Of a stretch of 64,000 nucleotides of DNA, positions 29,212-37,057 are shown piece by piece. Position 1 is the first letter of the stretch; every line of letters begins with the position of its first letter. The notes beneath the pieces are model-generated. The model worked only from the letters and a program-made list of their open reading frames with translations. It ran no database searches and had not been told where the DNA came from. The stretch comes from Aquimarina acroporae. GTDB taxonomy: Bacteria > Bacteroidota > Bacteroidia > Flavobacteriales > Flavobacteriaceae. Where the stretch lies: the NCBI RefSeq assembly GCF_023195925.1, contig NZ_JALPRE010000016.1, positions 1 through 64,000 of the forward strand, read 5' to 3'. Made by a program: the position numbers and the translations under genes.

Positions 29212-30060
29212 ATGAAAAATTTACTTAAATCAATTTTCATTTCTATTTTCCCTTTAATTGCTACATATTTCCTGATTGATGGTATTATTCACTTACTCAA
29301 TCATGGTATTTCCTACAGATACATTGGGCGAATAACAACTGCAATTGGCATCGCATCCTTTTTTATGCTGCTATTTATCAAACCTGTAGCCAGAACCGAT
29401 GCAAATCTTAAAGTTTACACAGCGATTGTAGGGATCGGATTCATGATAAGTATGATTTTTGGTGGCATTATTGAAAAAGCTATTAATGGATCCTTTCCCA
29501 GTATTGGTATGTTTCTTGGTTGGGTTTTATATATTAAATGGTATTCTATTTTTGAAAATAGAGGCCCAAATAATGTCTTGTCAGTTGGAAAGGTCCTTCC
29601 TGAACTTATCCTAGAAGATGGAACTAAAAAAGAAGTAAAAACTTCAAGTTTCTTAGGGAATCCTTCAATATTTTTATTTTATCGAGGAAATTGGTGCCCC
29701 CTATGTATGGCACAAATAAAAGAAATCTCAGCCCAGTACAAAGAGTTAGAAGAAAGAAATGTAAATACTGTGTTTATTAGTCCGCAACCCCATAAAAACA
29801 CAAAATCATTAGCTAAAAAATTTGGACTTAGTTTTAACTTCCTTGTAGACACCAATAACAAAGTTGCCAAGCAACTCGGGATACTTGCCAAAAATGGTTT
29901 ACCTATGGGCTTTCAAACTTTAGGATATGATAGCGATACCGTTTTACCCACTGTAATTATAACTGATGCTCAAGGAAAAATTATTTTTTCAGACCTCACC
30001 GATAATTATCGCGTTCGCCCTGAACCAGAAACTTTTCTGAAAATTTTAGATCAGAACTAA
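29212..30060 (+). CDS. Membrane-anchored thioredoxin-fold (peroxiredoxin-like) protein
   Basis: The 282-residue protein has three or four transmembrane segments in residues 1-115 and a C-terminal AhpC/TSA-like domain with the redox motif YRGNWCPLCMAQ (Cys162 and Cys165). The single CxxC resembles a resolving-type thioredoxin active site more than a classic one-Cys peroxiredoxin. A TTG at 29185 would add nine residues, but the ATG at 29212 gives a good hydrophobic start (MKNLLKSIFI) and is chosen. It is probably a thiol oxidoreductase acting on the periplasmic side; the substrate is unknown. Confidence 0.85.
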   Translation: MKNLLKSIFISIFPLIATYFLIDGIIHLLNHGISYRYIGRITTAIGIASFFMLLFIKPVARTDANLKVYTAIVGIGFMISMIFGGIIEKAINGSFPSIGMFLGWVLYIKWYSIFENRGPNNVLSVGKVLPELILEDGTKKEVKTSSFLGNPSIFLFYRGNWCPLCMAQIKEISAQYKELEERNVNTVFISPQPHKNTKSLAKKFGLSFNFLVDTNNKVAKQLGILAKNGLPMGFQTLGYDSDTVLPTVIITDAQGKIIFSDLTDNYRVRPEPETFLKILDQN

Positions 30061-30446
30061 TCATTACGCTCAAAAGATAAATTGCTGTATTTAATTGAAA
30101 ACCTTAAAGTTTAATTGTTATAAAACCTCATTTTTACAATTTTACCTCTTTTTTGATGTGCTTAAAACCTAATTTTAGCATCAAAAACATACTTTTCTAC
30201 CGTAAAAAACAGGGTAAAAAGACATAAAACTCTTAAAATCAAGTTAATTTACCCCAAAATGTACTATTGGTAAGATTTTATGTATTAATGGAAAACCTTG
30301 CAACAATTTCATTTCTTTACTTTGTTATAGAAATAAAGGGAAAACTATTTCAAAAACGACATAAAGATTACAAAACCCTAAGCTAAGTTGAGTTTGTGTT
30401 AGGTTATAGATGGTTGCTATTTTTTAGTGACCATCTTTATTTTATA
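30061..30446. other. Intergenic region between convergent genes
   Basis: This 386-base spacer has no supported open frame. It contains a promoter-like pair (TTG near 30299 with TACTTTG near 30317) and, about 90 bases on, a 12-bp hairpin with a T-rich tail on the plus strand at 30408-30445. Together they could define a short noncoding RNA, or the hairpin could simply end the upstream transcript. Confidence 0.45.
30408..30445 (+). terminator. Terminator hairpin, plus strand
   Basis: AGATGGTTGCTA (30408-30419) pairs with TAGTGACCATCT (30425-30436) over 12 base pairs including two G-T pairs, with a 5-T loop, and is followed by TTATTTTAT. Confidence 0.65.
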
Positions 30447-31427
30447 TCATAAAACAATGTCGGGATAGATATCAAACTTATTGAAAAATGCTTTTCTAAA
30501 TTTTGAAGAATTCGAATAGTTAAGAGTTTCCATAACTTCTTTAATAGACAACCCTTCTCCGAAAATCATATTATACGAACTTTCTAATTTTTTATTATTA
30601 AAAAATTCTAATGGGGTTTGATTATGAATCTCTTTAAACATATTAAAGAAATTGGTACGACTCATATGAGCCATAGTCGCTAACTGATCTACCCCTATGA
30701 AGGGTTCATGTAAGTTATCTTTTAGGTAATTACTTACCTTATAAATATTTCCGACCTGCGCACTATTAATATTAAAAGGGTTGCTTTCGGTTTCCCATTT
30801 AAGAACATCTTTCCAAAAAGTTTCAAGTAAACGAATTCCTCTTGCTATAAAATACAAATAGTTCTCTACGGTATCTAAATCGGGTTGTACAATTTGATCA
30901 AAAAGATTAGACTGTTTATAAGAAAGGTAAAATTTATGTATGTGTTGATGTGAATAGCGTATATAACTATCTACTCTTTCAGCCATATCGCTACTTTTCA
31001 TAAAATACGGGGTGGTATAAGAGCTTTTTAATACGATCATTGTCGATTTCACCACGGCACCTTTGGTAATGAAGACTTGTTCTCCTTGTCGCGCATGCAT
31101 ACACCTCATGTTACCGGGTGTATAACTATCTGAATATTCGCTAACAATTTGATTTTCCTGAATTTGATGGCTTAATGCATATTTTCTAAAGTGAAGAATA
31201 ATATCTTTTTCCTCTATTGGTCTTCGAATATATTCAATATCTGCATTGGCTTTATAGTTATTAACCAGTAGAAAAACCTCTGGAGATATTTTATAATATG
31301 ACAAGTATCCCTCAGCAATTTCTGGTGGAAAATATATACGATCTGAGGTACTTTCAGGGTCAAGTTGTGACCTGAAATAGTTTCTAAGTTCGTCTATATC
31401 AGAAAAGTCAAATGTATATTTGTACAT
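30447..31427 (-). CDS. AraC family transcriptional regulator
   Basis: The 326-residue protein ends in an AraC-type double helix-turn-helix (about residues 230-326: VDQLATMAHMSRTNFFNMFKEIHNQTPLEFF, given in part, then a second helix pair with SIKEVMETLNYSNSSKFRKAF). The N-terminal part has no recognised ligand domain. The neighbour upstream in the same direction is cystathionine beta-synthase, but the hairpin at 31513 separates them. Target genes are unknown. Confidence 0.9.
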   Translation of the reverse strand: MYKYTFDFSDIDELRNYFRSQLDPESTSDRIYFPPEIAEGYLSYYKISPEVFLLVNNYKANADIEYIRRPIEEKDIILHFRKYALSHQIQENQIVSEYSDSYTPGNMRCMHARQGEQVFITKGAVVKSTMIVLKSSYTTPYFMKSSDMAERVDSYIRYSHQHIHKFYLSYKQSNLFDQIVQPDLDTVENYLYFIARGIRLLETFWKDVLKWETESNPFNINSAQVGNIYKVSNYLKDNLHEPFIGVDQLATMAHMSRTNFFNMFKEIHNQTPLEFFNNKKLESSYNMIFGEGLSIKEVMETLNYSNSSKFRKAFFNKFDIYPDIVL

Positions 31428-31512
31428 ACTCCCTCATTTTACGCGCACCTTTATTTTAAATAGATCAATTTCCCCCGTTAAAGTTGCGTAGTACTTTCTA
31501 ATAAAATTAGAA

Positions 31513-31555
31513 AATAACCCCTTCATCAGCAAATAACGCTAATAGAGGGGTTAAA
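31513..31555 (-). terminator. Terminator after cystathionine beta-synthase gene
   Basis: TAACCCCT (31515-31522) and AGGGGTTA (31546-31553) form the stem; on the minus strand it is followed by TTTTCTAATTTT. The loop is long (about 23 bases). Confidence 0.6.
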
Positions 31556-31573
31556 TTATTTAAATATAAAAAT

Positions 31574-32935
31574 TTATTTTATATGGCTTATAACATCGTA
31601 TTTGGTGATAATATGATGTTTCCCGTTTTCTAATGCAACGAGTACTGCAGGATTGCCGTTTTTGATAAGTTTTGAGATATCATCAAGAGAAGCCTTTGCA
31701 TTTACGATTGGAAAAGGTTCTTGCATTACTTCTTTTATTGGCGTACTATCCATGTCTTTATTTTCTATAAATGCTTTGAACAAAGCACTCTCGTCTACAG
31801 AACCTACAAAACCTTCACTATCTACCACCGGAATTTGAGAAATCTGAAATTTACGCATACGCTCTATAGCGTGCGAAACCAACTCTTCGGTCTTCACCGT
31901 GACTAGTGGTTTGTCTTCGTGATCCCTTATAAGGTCAACTGCTGTGGAAACTTCTTCTTCAAGGAATCCTCTTTCTCGCATCCAGTCATCATTAAACATC
32001 TTTCCAACATATCGACTACCATGATCATGATATAACACCACAACCACATCATCCTTTGTAAAATGTTCTTTGAGTTGTAACAAACCCTTGATAGCTGCTC
32101 CGGCACTATTCCCTAAAAACATCCCCTCTTCTTTGGCTAGTCTTTGAGTATAGATAGCGGCATCTTTATCGGTTACTTTTGTAAATCCGTCTATCACAGA
32201 AAAGTCAACATTCTCGGGAAGAATATCTTCTCCAATACCTTCTGTGATGTAAGAGTAAATTTCATTTTCGTCAAAAATACCTGTTTCATGATATTTCTTA
32301 AAGACCGAACCGTAGGTATCTACCCCCCAAATTTTAATATTTGGATTTTGCTCTTTTAGATACTTCCCTACTCCAGAAATAGTTCCACCTGTTCCTACAC
32401 CAACTATAAAGTGTGTTACTTTCCCGTTGGTTTGTTTCCAAATTTCTGGCCCAGTAGATTCGTAATGCGCTTGCGCATTTGAAGGGTTATCATACTGGTT
32501 TACATACCATGAATTTGGCGTTTCTTCTGCCAAACGCTTAGAAACAGAATAATATGATCTTGGATCATCAGGTTCTACATTGGTAGGACAAACCATTACT
32601 TTTGCACCTACTGCCCTAAGAATATCCATCTTTTCTTTCGACTGCTTATCTGCCATCACACAAATAAGCTTATACCCCTTAACAATAGCGGCAAGAGCCA
32701 AACCCATACCTGTATTCCCAGAAGTTCCTTCGATTATGGTACCTCCAGGTTGTAACCGACCATCAGCTTCAGCATCTTCGATCATTTTTAATGCCATACG
32801 ATCTTTTACAGAATTCCCAGGATTGAATGTTTCATATTTGGCTAACACTAAGGCATCAACATCTTCAACCAATGCATTCATTTTAACCAAAGGCGTATTT
32901 CCAATAGTTTCTAATATATTTTCTGCGTATTCCAC
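31574..32935 (-). CDS. Cystathionine beta-synthase (PLP enzyme with CBS-domain pair)
   Basis: The enzyme condenses homocysteine (or an activated serine) with serine or sulfide in transsulfuration. The PLP fold-II domain has the Schiff-base Lys44 in NPGNSVKDRMA and the phosphate loop GTSGNTGMGLA. A CBS-domain pair fills the last 110 residues (ISQIPVVDSEGFVGSV, then HHIITKYDVISHI). The longer open frame starts at a TTG (32989) that lies inside the -7 promoter box, so the GTG at 32935 (family start VEYAENILETIGNTPL) is chosen, giving 453 residues. The promoter is consensus. It could equally be annotated as cysteine synthase with CBS domains. Confidence 0.9.
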   Translation of the reverse strand: MEYAENILETIGNTPLVKMNALVEDVDALVLAKYETFNPGNSVKDRMALKMIEDAEADGRLQPGGTIIEGTSGNTGMGLALAAIVKGYKLICVMADKQSKEKMDILRAVGAKVMVCPTNVEPDDPRSYYSVSKRLAEETPNSWYVNQYDNPSNAQAHYESTGPEIWKQTNGKVTHFIVGVGTGGTISGVGKYLKEQNPNIKIWGVDTYGSVFKKYHETGIFDENEIYSYITEGIGEDILPENVDFSVIDGFTKVTDKDAAIYTQRLAKEEGMFLGNSAGAAIKGLLQLKEHFTKDDVVVVLYHDHGSRYVGKMFNDDWMRERGFLEEEVSTAVDLIRDHEDKPLVTVKTEELVSHAIERMRKFQISQIPVVDSEGFVGSVDESALFKAFIENKDMDSTPIKEVMQEPFPIVNAKASLDDISKLIKNGNPAVLVALENGKHHIITKYDVISHIK

Positions 32936-32978
32936 ACTAAGTAATTTTAAGATCCCCAAGTTAGGGATATTTTGATTG

Positions 32979-33008
32979 CAAAGATACAATCTAGATTATC
33001 GATTTCAA
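32979..33008 (-). promoter_or_regulatory. Promoter of the cystathionine beta-synthase gene
   Basis: TTG (33006-33008), a 19-base spacer and TATCTTTG (32979-32986) on the minus strand match the Bacteroidota consensus exactly. The predicted start near 32972 leaves a leader of about 37 bases to the GTG at 32935 and excludes the more distal TTG codon. Confidence 0.8.
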
Positions 33009-33082
33009 TACCAGCTTAACACTTTTTATAGAACACTTCTCTTTCATTTTGATAATGTTTTCTCAAACACTTTTAATCTATT

Positions 33083-33119
33083 TATAAAAATGAACGGGAA
33101 CCAATTATGGTTCCCGTTC
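33083..33119 (-). terminator. Terminator hairpin upstream of cbs promoter, after the fasciclin gene
   Basis: GAACGGGAACC and GGTTCCCGTTC form a perfect 11-bp stem with a 6-base loop; the minus strand continues ATTTTTATAAATAG. It lies about 43 bases after the fasciclin stop codon. Confidence 0.85.
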
Positions 33120-33161
33120 CAGAATAAATACAATACTTATTGATTGTGTTTACGTTACTTA

Positions 33162-33755
33162 TTACTTCTTAGGCATCATAACGGATTCAATAGTGTGAAT
33201 AATTCCATTACTCGCTTCAATATCATTCATCATTAATCTACCTGCATTTCCGTTTTTATCTATCATATAAATTCTATCATCCTTTATCGTAGCAGTTAAT
33301 CGTTCGCCCCCTAAAGTTTTTAGTTTCACACTACCTCCAAATTCATTTATAGCTTTTACCATATCTTGCTTGCTTACCAAACCAGGGATGATATGACAAT
33401 TCATAATAGACTTAAGTCGTTCTACACTTTCTGGTTTCTTTAAACTCTCTAAAGTTTTTGGATGTAACTTCTCTATTGCTCCATTTAAAGGAACAAAAAC
33501 AGTATAAGACTGGTCTCCACTAAACATTTCTAAATACTCTGTAGATTTAATCATTGAATATATGGTAGTAAACCCCACATCTACAGATATAATTTCTGAT
33601 AATAACGGTTTTTTTTCTTCTTCCCCTTTAACATCTACCTGGGCAATGAGTTTATCATTTTGTGTTTTAGAAATGTTCTTTTTAGATTGGGTACAAGAGC
33701 TAAAAATAAATACTACCAGGACAATTAGAGAATACGATTTTGTCTTAAAATTCAT
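33162..33755 (-). CDS. Fasciclin-domain lipoprotein
   Basis: The 197-residue protein has a lipoprotein signal with lipobox IFSSC (Cys21) and one FAS1 domain (about residues 55-195) with the two family motifs YTVFVPLNGAIEKL and NGIIHTIESVMMP. FAS1 domains mediate adhesion or matrix contact; the bacterial ones are largely uncharacterised. It is monocistronic, with its own terminator. Confidence 0.92.
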   Translation of the reverse strand: MNFKTKSYSLIVLVVFIFSSCTQSKKNISKTQNDKLIAQVDVKGEEEKKPLLSEIISVDVGFTTIYSMIKSTEYLEMFSGDQSYTVFVPLNGAIEKLHPKTLESLKKPESVERLKSIMNCHIIPGLVSKQDMVKAINEFGGSVKLKTLGGERLTATIKDDRIYMIDKNGNAGRLMMNDIEASNGIIHTIESVMMPKK

Positions 33756-33898
33756 TATGAGGATTTTGTTTCCAAATATATTTTACTGAAAAACAAGAAA
33801 GGGTTATAAATGAGAATTCGTAGGCTTCAAATTAGTAAGTGTTTTCTACATGTAGAAACTAAGAATTTAGCGATAGGATTTTATTTCGGATATTTAGT

Positions 33899-35140
33899 TT
33901 ATTCGAATCGAATAGATTTCGTTGGTGATATTTTGGATACAATATAAGACGGTATAAGCAACATAATAATACACAATATCATTGTTCCTAAATTAAGTAA
34001 AAGGATGTACCCAATATCTATATATACCGGAGCTGTACTCACATAGTACGTTTCAGGATTTAGACCAACTACTCCATATTTTTGCTGAATAAATAGTAAT
34101 CCTATTCCTATTAAGTTCCCCCAAAACAAACCAATGGCAATGAGGTATGCTGCATTGTATAAAAAAACTTTTCTAATGGTCCAATCTGCAGCACCCAAAG
34201 CTTTTAGAATACCAATCATAGGTGTTTTTTCAAGGATCAAAACCAACAAGGCGGTAATCATATTGATACCTGCTACTAGAATAATAATAGCGATAATCCC
34301 AATAATGTTGAGATCAAAAAGCTTGAGCCATTCAAAAATGGTCCCATACTTTAACGTAATGGTTTGACTATCTAATGTAGATGGAATGTTTTCATAGATC
34401 TCCTGCCCTTTTTGGTCTATTTTCTCAAAGTCATCAATATATACCTCAAAATTTCCTACCTCATCTGCTTTCCACTTATTCATTCGCTGTACATGTCGTA
34501 TGTCTGCAAATAAATAGGTCTCATCAAATTCTTGAAATCCCGAATTGTATATCCCTACAATTTCGAACGCCCGAATGTAGGGTTGTGAATTCGATTTGGC
34601 ATTTTTTTTAAGAAAATAGGTAATAGCTTTATCTCCAACCGTCAACCCTAATCGGTTTGCAAAATGAGCAGACAACACTATTTCGTTATTTAGTTTCCCT
34701 TGAAAATCTGGAACACGACCTTCTGCAATATATTCCTTAAAAAAATCCCAGTTATAGTCTTTGCCAATTCCTTTTACCACTACTCCATCAAAATCAGTTT
34801 CGGTACGTATTAATCCGATCTTTGTCGCAACACCCTGCAAATGAACAATACCATCGACCCCATCAAATTCTGGATAAAATTCTTGATTCGTACTTATCGG
34901 AATTAGCGATTCGACACTACTATTATTATCAAAACTACTAATAAGTATATGGCCATTAAATGCGGCAACTTTTTCTCGAATTTTGCGTTGTAAACCTATA
35001 CCTGTGGCAACGGTTATCAGCATCATAATCATACCTATTGCAATGGCAGAAATAGCAATTTTTACAATTGGAGTTGAAATGCTACTTTTATGTTCCTTAC
35101 CTTTGATAAGGCGTTTAGCGATAAAATACTCGAAATTCAA
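33899..35140 (-). CDS. ABC transporter permease, LolC/LolE-like
   Basis: The 413-residue protein has the MacB/FtsX permease layout: one N-terminal helix (about residues 25-50), a large periplasmic MacB-like domain, then three C-terminal helices with the lipoprotein-release signature region (IGILKALGAADWTIRKVFL). It matches the LolC/E proteins that extract lipoproteins from the inner membrane in Gram-negative bacteria. The start must be TTG (35140), because a stop codon lies in frame just upstream and the family sequence NFEYFIAKRLI follows immediately. The start is only 8 bases from the divergent ATG of the NamZ-like gene. Confidence 0.9.
   Translation of the reverse strand: MNFEYFIAKRLIKGKEHKSSISTPIVKIAISAIAIGMIMMLITVATGIGLQRKIREKVAAFNGHILISSFDNNSSVESLIPISTNQEFYPEFDGVDGIVHLQGVATKIGLIRTETDFDGVVVKGIGKDYNWDFFKEYIAEGRVPDFQGKLNNEIVLSAHFANRLGLTVGDKAITYFLKKNAKSNSQPYIRAFEIVGIYNSGFQEFDETYLFADIRHVQRMNKWKADEVGNFEVYIDDFEKIDQKGQEIYENIPSTLDSQTITLKYGTIFEWLKLFDLNIIGIIAIIILVAGINMITALLVLILEKTPMIGILKALGAADWTIRKVFLYNAAYLIAIGLFWGNLIGIGLLFIQQKYGVVGLNPETYYVSTAPVYIDIGYILLLNLGTMILCIIMLLIPSYIVSKISPTKSIRFE
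35098..35105 (+). promoter_or_regulatory. Candidate -7 box of the NamZ-like gene inside the permease gene
   Basis: TACCTTTG matches TAnnTTTG on the plus strand, with a TTG about 21 bases upstream. It lies within the coding sequence of the divergent permease, which is required because the two start codons are 8 bases apart. A matching box for the permease, TATTTTTG, lies at 35172-35179 on the minus strand inside the NamZ-like gene. Confidence 0.5.
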
Positions 35141-35148
35141 GCTTAACT

Positions 35149-36429
35149 ATGGTTTTTATTAGAACTGCATTCAAAAATACATTTTTATTCCTTTCCTTAA
35201 TTTTTATTTCATGTTTTAGTGAAATAAAAACCACTGCAGGAACCACTAACGGAACTATCAATAAACCTATTTCTCAAGAATATATTGTTCAAGATAGCCT
35301 AATAACAAAAACCAAAGTGATTGTTGGGGCAAACCAAACTTCAGAGTATATTCCATTACTGGCAAATAAAAAAGTTGCTGTTGTTGGTAATCAAACTTCT
35401 GTGATTTTTAAAGATACTATTCCCAATCAAAATTATACACATCTTGTAGATTCTTTACTTGCTAGTAATATTACTATACAAAAGGTTTTTTCTCCCGAGC
35501 ATGGGTTTAGGGGAAAAGCTGATGCTGGTGAATTAGTTGCGGATAGCAGGGATATAAAGACCGGACTTCCTATTTTTTCTCTACATGGGAAAACCAAAAA
35601 ACCATCTAACGCTTCTTTGGTTGGAATTGACATCGTAGTTTTTGATATTCAAGATGTAGGGGTACGATTTTACACCTACATATCTACATTACACTATGTG
35701 ATGCAGGCCTGTGCAGAAAACAAAATCCCGGTAATCATACTCGATCGCCCAAACCCTAATGCGCATTATATAGATGGTCCAACAATGAAGCCGGAACATA
35801 CGAATTTCCTGGGAGTACACCCAATACCGCTAGTACATGGTATGACTATTGGGGAATATGCAAAAATGGTAAATGGACAAGGTTGGTTAGGTGATAATCT
35901 ACAATGCGATATTACCATAGTTCCTATAAAAAATTATACACATAATACCGAATACACTTTACCTATCAGACCTTCACCCAATTTACCCAATGATATGGCC
36001 ATTAACTTATACCCTAGTCTAGGCTTTTTTGAAGGTACAACCATTAATGCTGGTAGAGGAACCGAAACTCAATTCCAAATTTATGGATCTCCCGATTTGT
36101 CTATCGATAAATTCGATTATGCCTATATCCCTAAACCGAATTTTGGTGCAAAATATCCAAAACACCGCGGTGAAGTCTGCTATGGGCACGATCTAAGAAC
36201 TACAAAACGCTTAAACGCTATTAACCTATGGTGGTTAGTTGATGCTTACAAACACTCTACTAACAAAGAAAAATTCTTTAATACAAAGTCGTTTACAGCT
36301 CATGCCGGAACCGAAAAATTACAGCAACAAATTATGGACGGTGTAAGCGTAACAGAAATTAAAAAATCTTGGAGTGATGATTTAAAAAAATATAAGGAAA
36401 TGCGTAAACCCTATTTACTTTATAATTAA
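35149..36429 (+). CDS. namZ: Exo-beta-N-acetylmuramidase NamZ-like (DUF1343) lipoprotein
   Basis: The 426-residue protein matches DUF1343, the family that includes NamZ, an exo-acting enzyme releasing N-acetylmuramic acid from peptidoglycan fragments. It has a lipoprotein signal ending FISC (Cys22), then conserved pieces: VAVVGNQTSV, KVFSPEHGFRGKADAGE, VVFDIQDVGVRFYTYISTL, PVIILDRPNPN and GRGTETQFQIYGSP. It has normal length. It is divergent from the LolC/E-like gene and upstream of the GG-peptide gene. A role in cell-wall recycling is family-based inference. Confidence 0.9.
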   Translation: MVFIRTAFKNTFLFLSLIFISCFSEIKTTAGTTNGTINKPISQEYIVQDSLITKTKVIVGANQTSEYIPLLANKKVAVVGNQTSVIFKDTIPNQNYTHLVDSLLASNITIQKVFSPEHGFRGKADAGELVADSRDIKTGLPIFSLHGKTKKPSNASLVGIDIVVFDIQDVGVRFYTYISTLHYVMQACAENKIPVIILDRPNPNAHYIDGPTMKPEHTNFLGVHPIPLVHGMTIGEYAKMVNGQGWLGDNLQCDITIVPIKNYTHNTEYTLPIRPSPNLPNDMAINLYPSLGFFEGTTINAGRGTETQFQIYGSPDLSIDKFDYAYIPKPNFGAKYPKHRGEVCYGHDLRTTKRLNAINLWWLVDAYKHSTNKEKFFNTKSFTAHAGTEKLQQQIMDGVSVTEIKKSWSDDLKKYKEMRKPYLLYN

Positions 36430-36639
36430 TATTTGGTAACCAAGAAAGCTAAATCTTCATAATAACGGATACGTTGTTAGCTCATTATAGCAATACTTCA
36501 CTATTAAAACCTGCAGTAATCTCTGCAAAAATCAACATTTAATGGGTAACACTAAGACGTATTTTGACATAAACTTTATGTATATACTACCTATGTGGTA
36601 ATACGCATAAAACGTTTAATCATATAAATCAAATTCATT

Positions 36640-36816
36640 GTGAAAATTAGAATTGAAGAACTTAAAAACAAACACAACACTTTAGTAAGAGCATCATTAT
36701 CTACAATATATGGTGGTAGCGGAAACAACTGCAATGATGACGATGAGGAAGAAGAATCTAGTAAAGGAACCCCGCAAACAGTAGGTTATAATTTAACGTC
36801 TGGAACGGCGGTTTAA
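36640..36816 (+). CDS. Small GG-motif peptide, possible secreted peptide precursor
   Basis: This 58-residue frame, starting at GTG, is not an obvious database-type gene but has clear gene structure. It starts VKIRIEELKNKHNTLVRASL, a leader-like amphipathic helix, and continues STIYGGSG, a double-glycine motif of the kind cut by C39 peptidase transporters. A core follows: NNCNDDDEEEESSKGTPQ, acidic and Ser/Thr-rich, ending NLTSGTAV. A strong hairpin terminator follows 6 bases after the stop. This resembles GG-type natural-product precursors of Bacteroidota (graspetide-like or bacteriocin-like). No C39 transporter or ATP-grasp enzyme is in the window, so the function is open. The adjacent TPR sensor kinase suggests a signal-peptide option. 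Confidence 0.65.
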   Translation: MKIRIEELKNKHNTLVRASLSTIYGGSGNNCNDDDEEEESSKGTPQTVGYNLTSGTAV

Positions 36817-36822
36817 TGCCTT

Positions 36823-36888
36823 CATAATTCATTAGGATGAATATACTTTATTCACCCTAATGAATTATGCTTCTTCAATTTTTTTTAG
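36823..36888 (+). terminator. Strong terminator after the GG-peptide gene
   Basis: A 21-bp stem (CATAATTCATTAGG... at 36823 with ...CCTAATGAATTATG ending 36869, one mismatch) and a 5-base loop are followed by CTTCTTCAATTTTTTTT. The element isolates the small gene from the downstream kinase. Confidence 0.88.
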
Positions 36889-37007
36889 TTAGCCCCGTAT
36901 CTAAAGTACACCTACCTCTCTTCCGTTTTTGCCAAAGTGTAATCCTCTAATTTTTCCTCTATTACACTGTCCATATTTATGAAATACATGCTCTAATTAT
37001 ATGAACT

Positions 37008-37021
37008 CCCTGTTTTCAGGG
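37008..37021 (+). promoter_or_regulatory. CCCTG-TTTT-CAGGG inverted repeat upstream of the sensor kinase
   Basis: CCCTGTTTTCAGGG has perfect 5-bp arms. It lies about 25 bases upstream of a -7-like TAAATTTG (37046-37053), at the position of an activator site over a missing -33 element. The same CCTG-TTTT-CAGG core recurs at 44682 and 59609. Confidence 0.6.
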
Positions 37022-37057
37022 ATGTATTTTAACCCTAATATTCAATAAATTTGTAGA

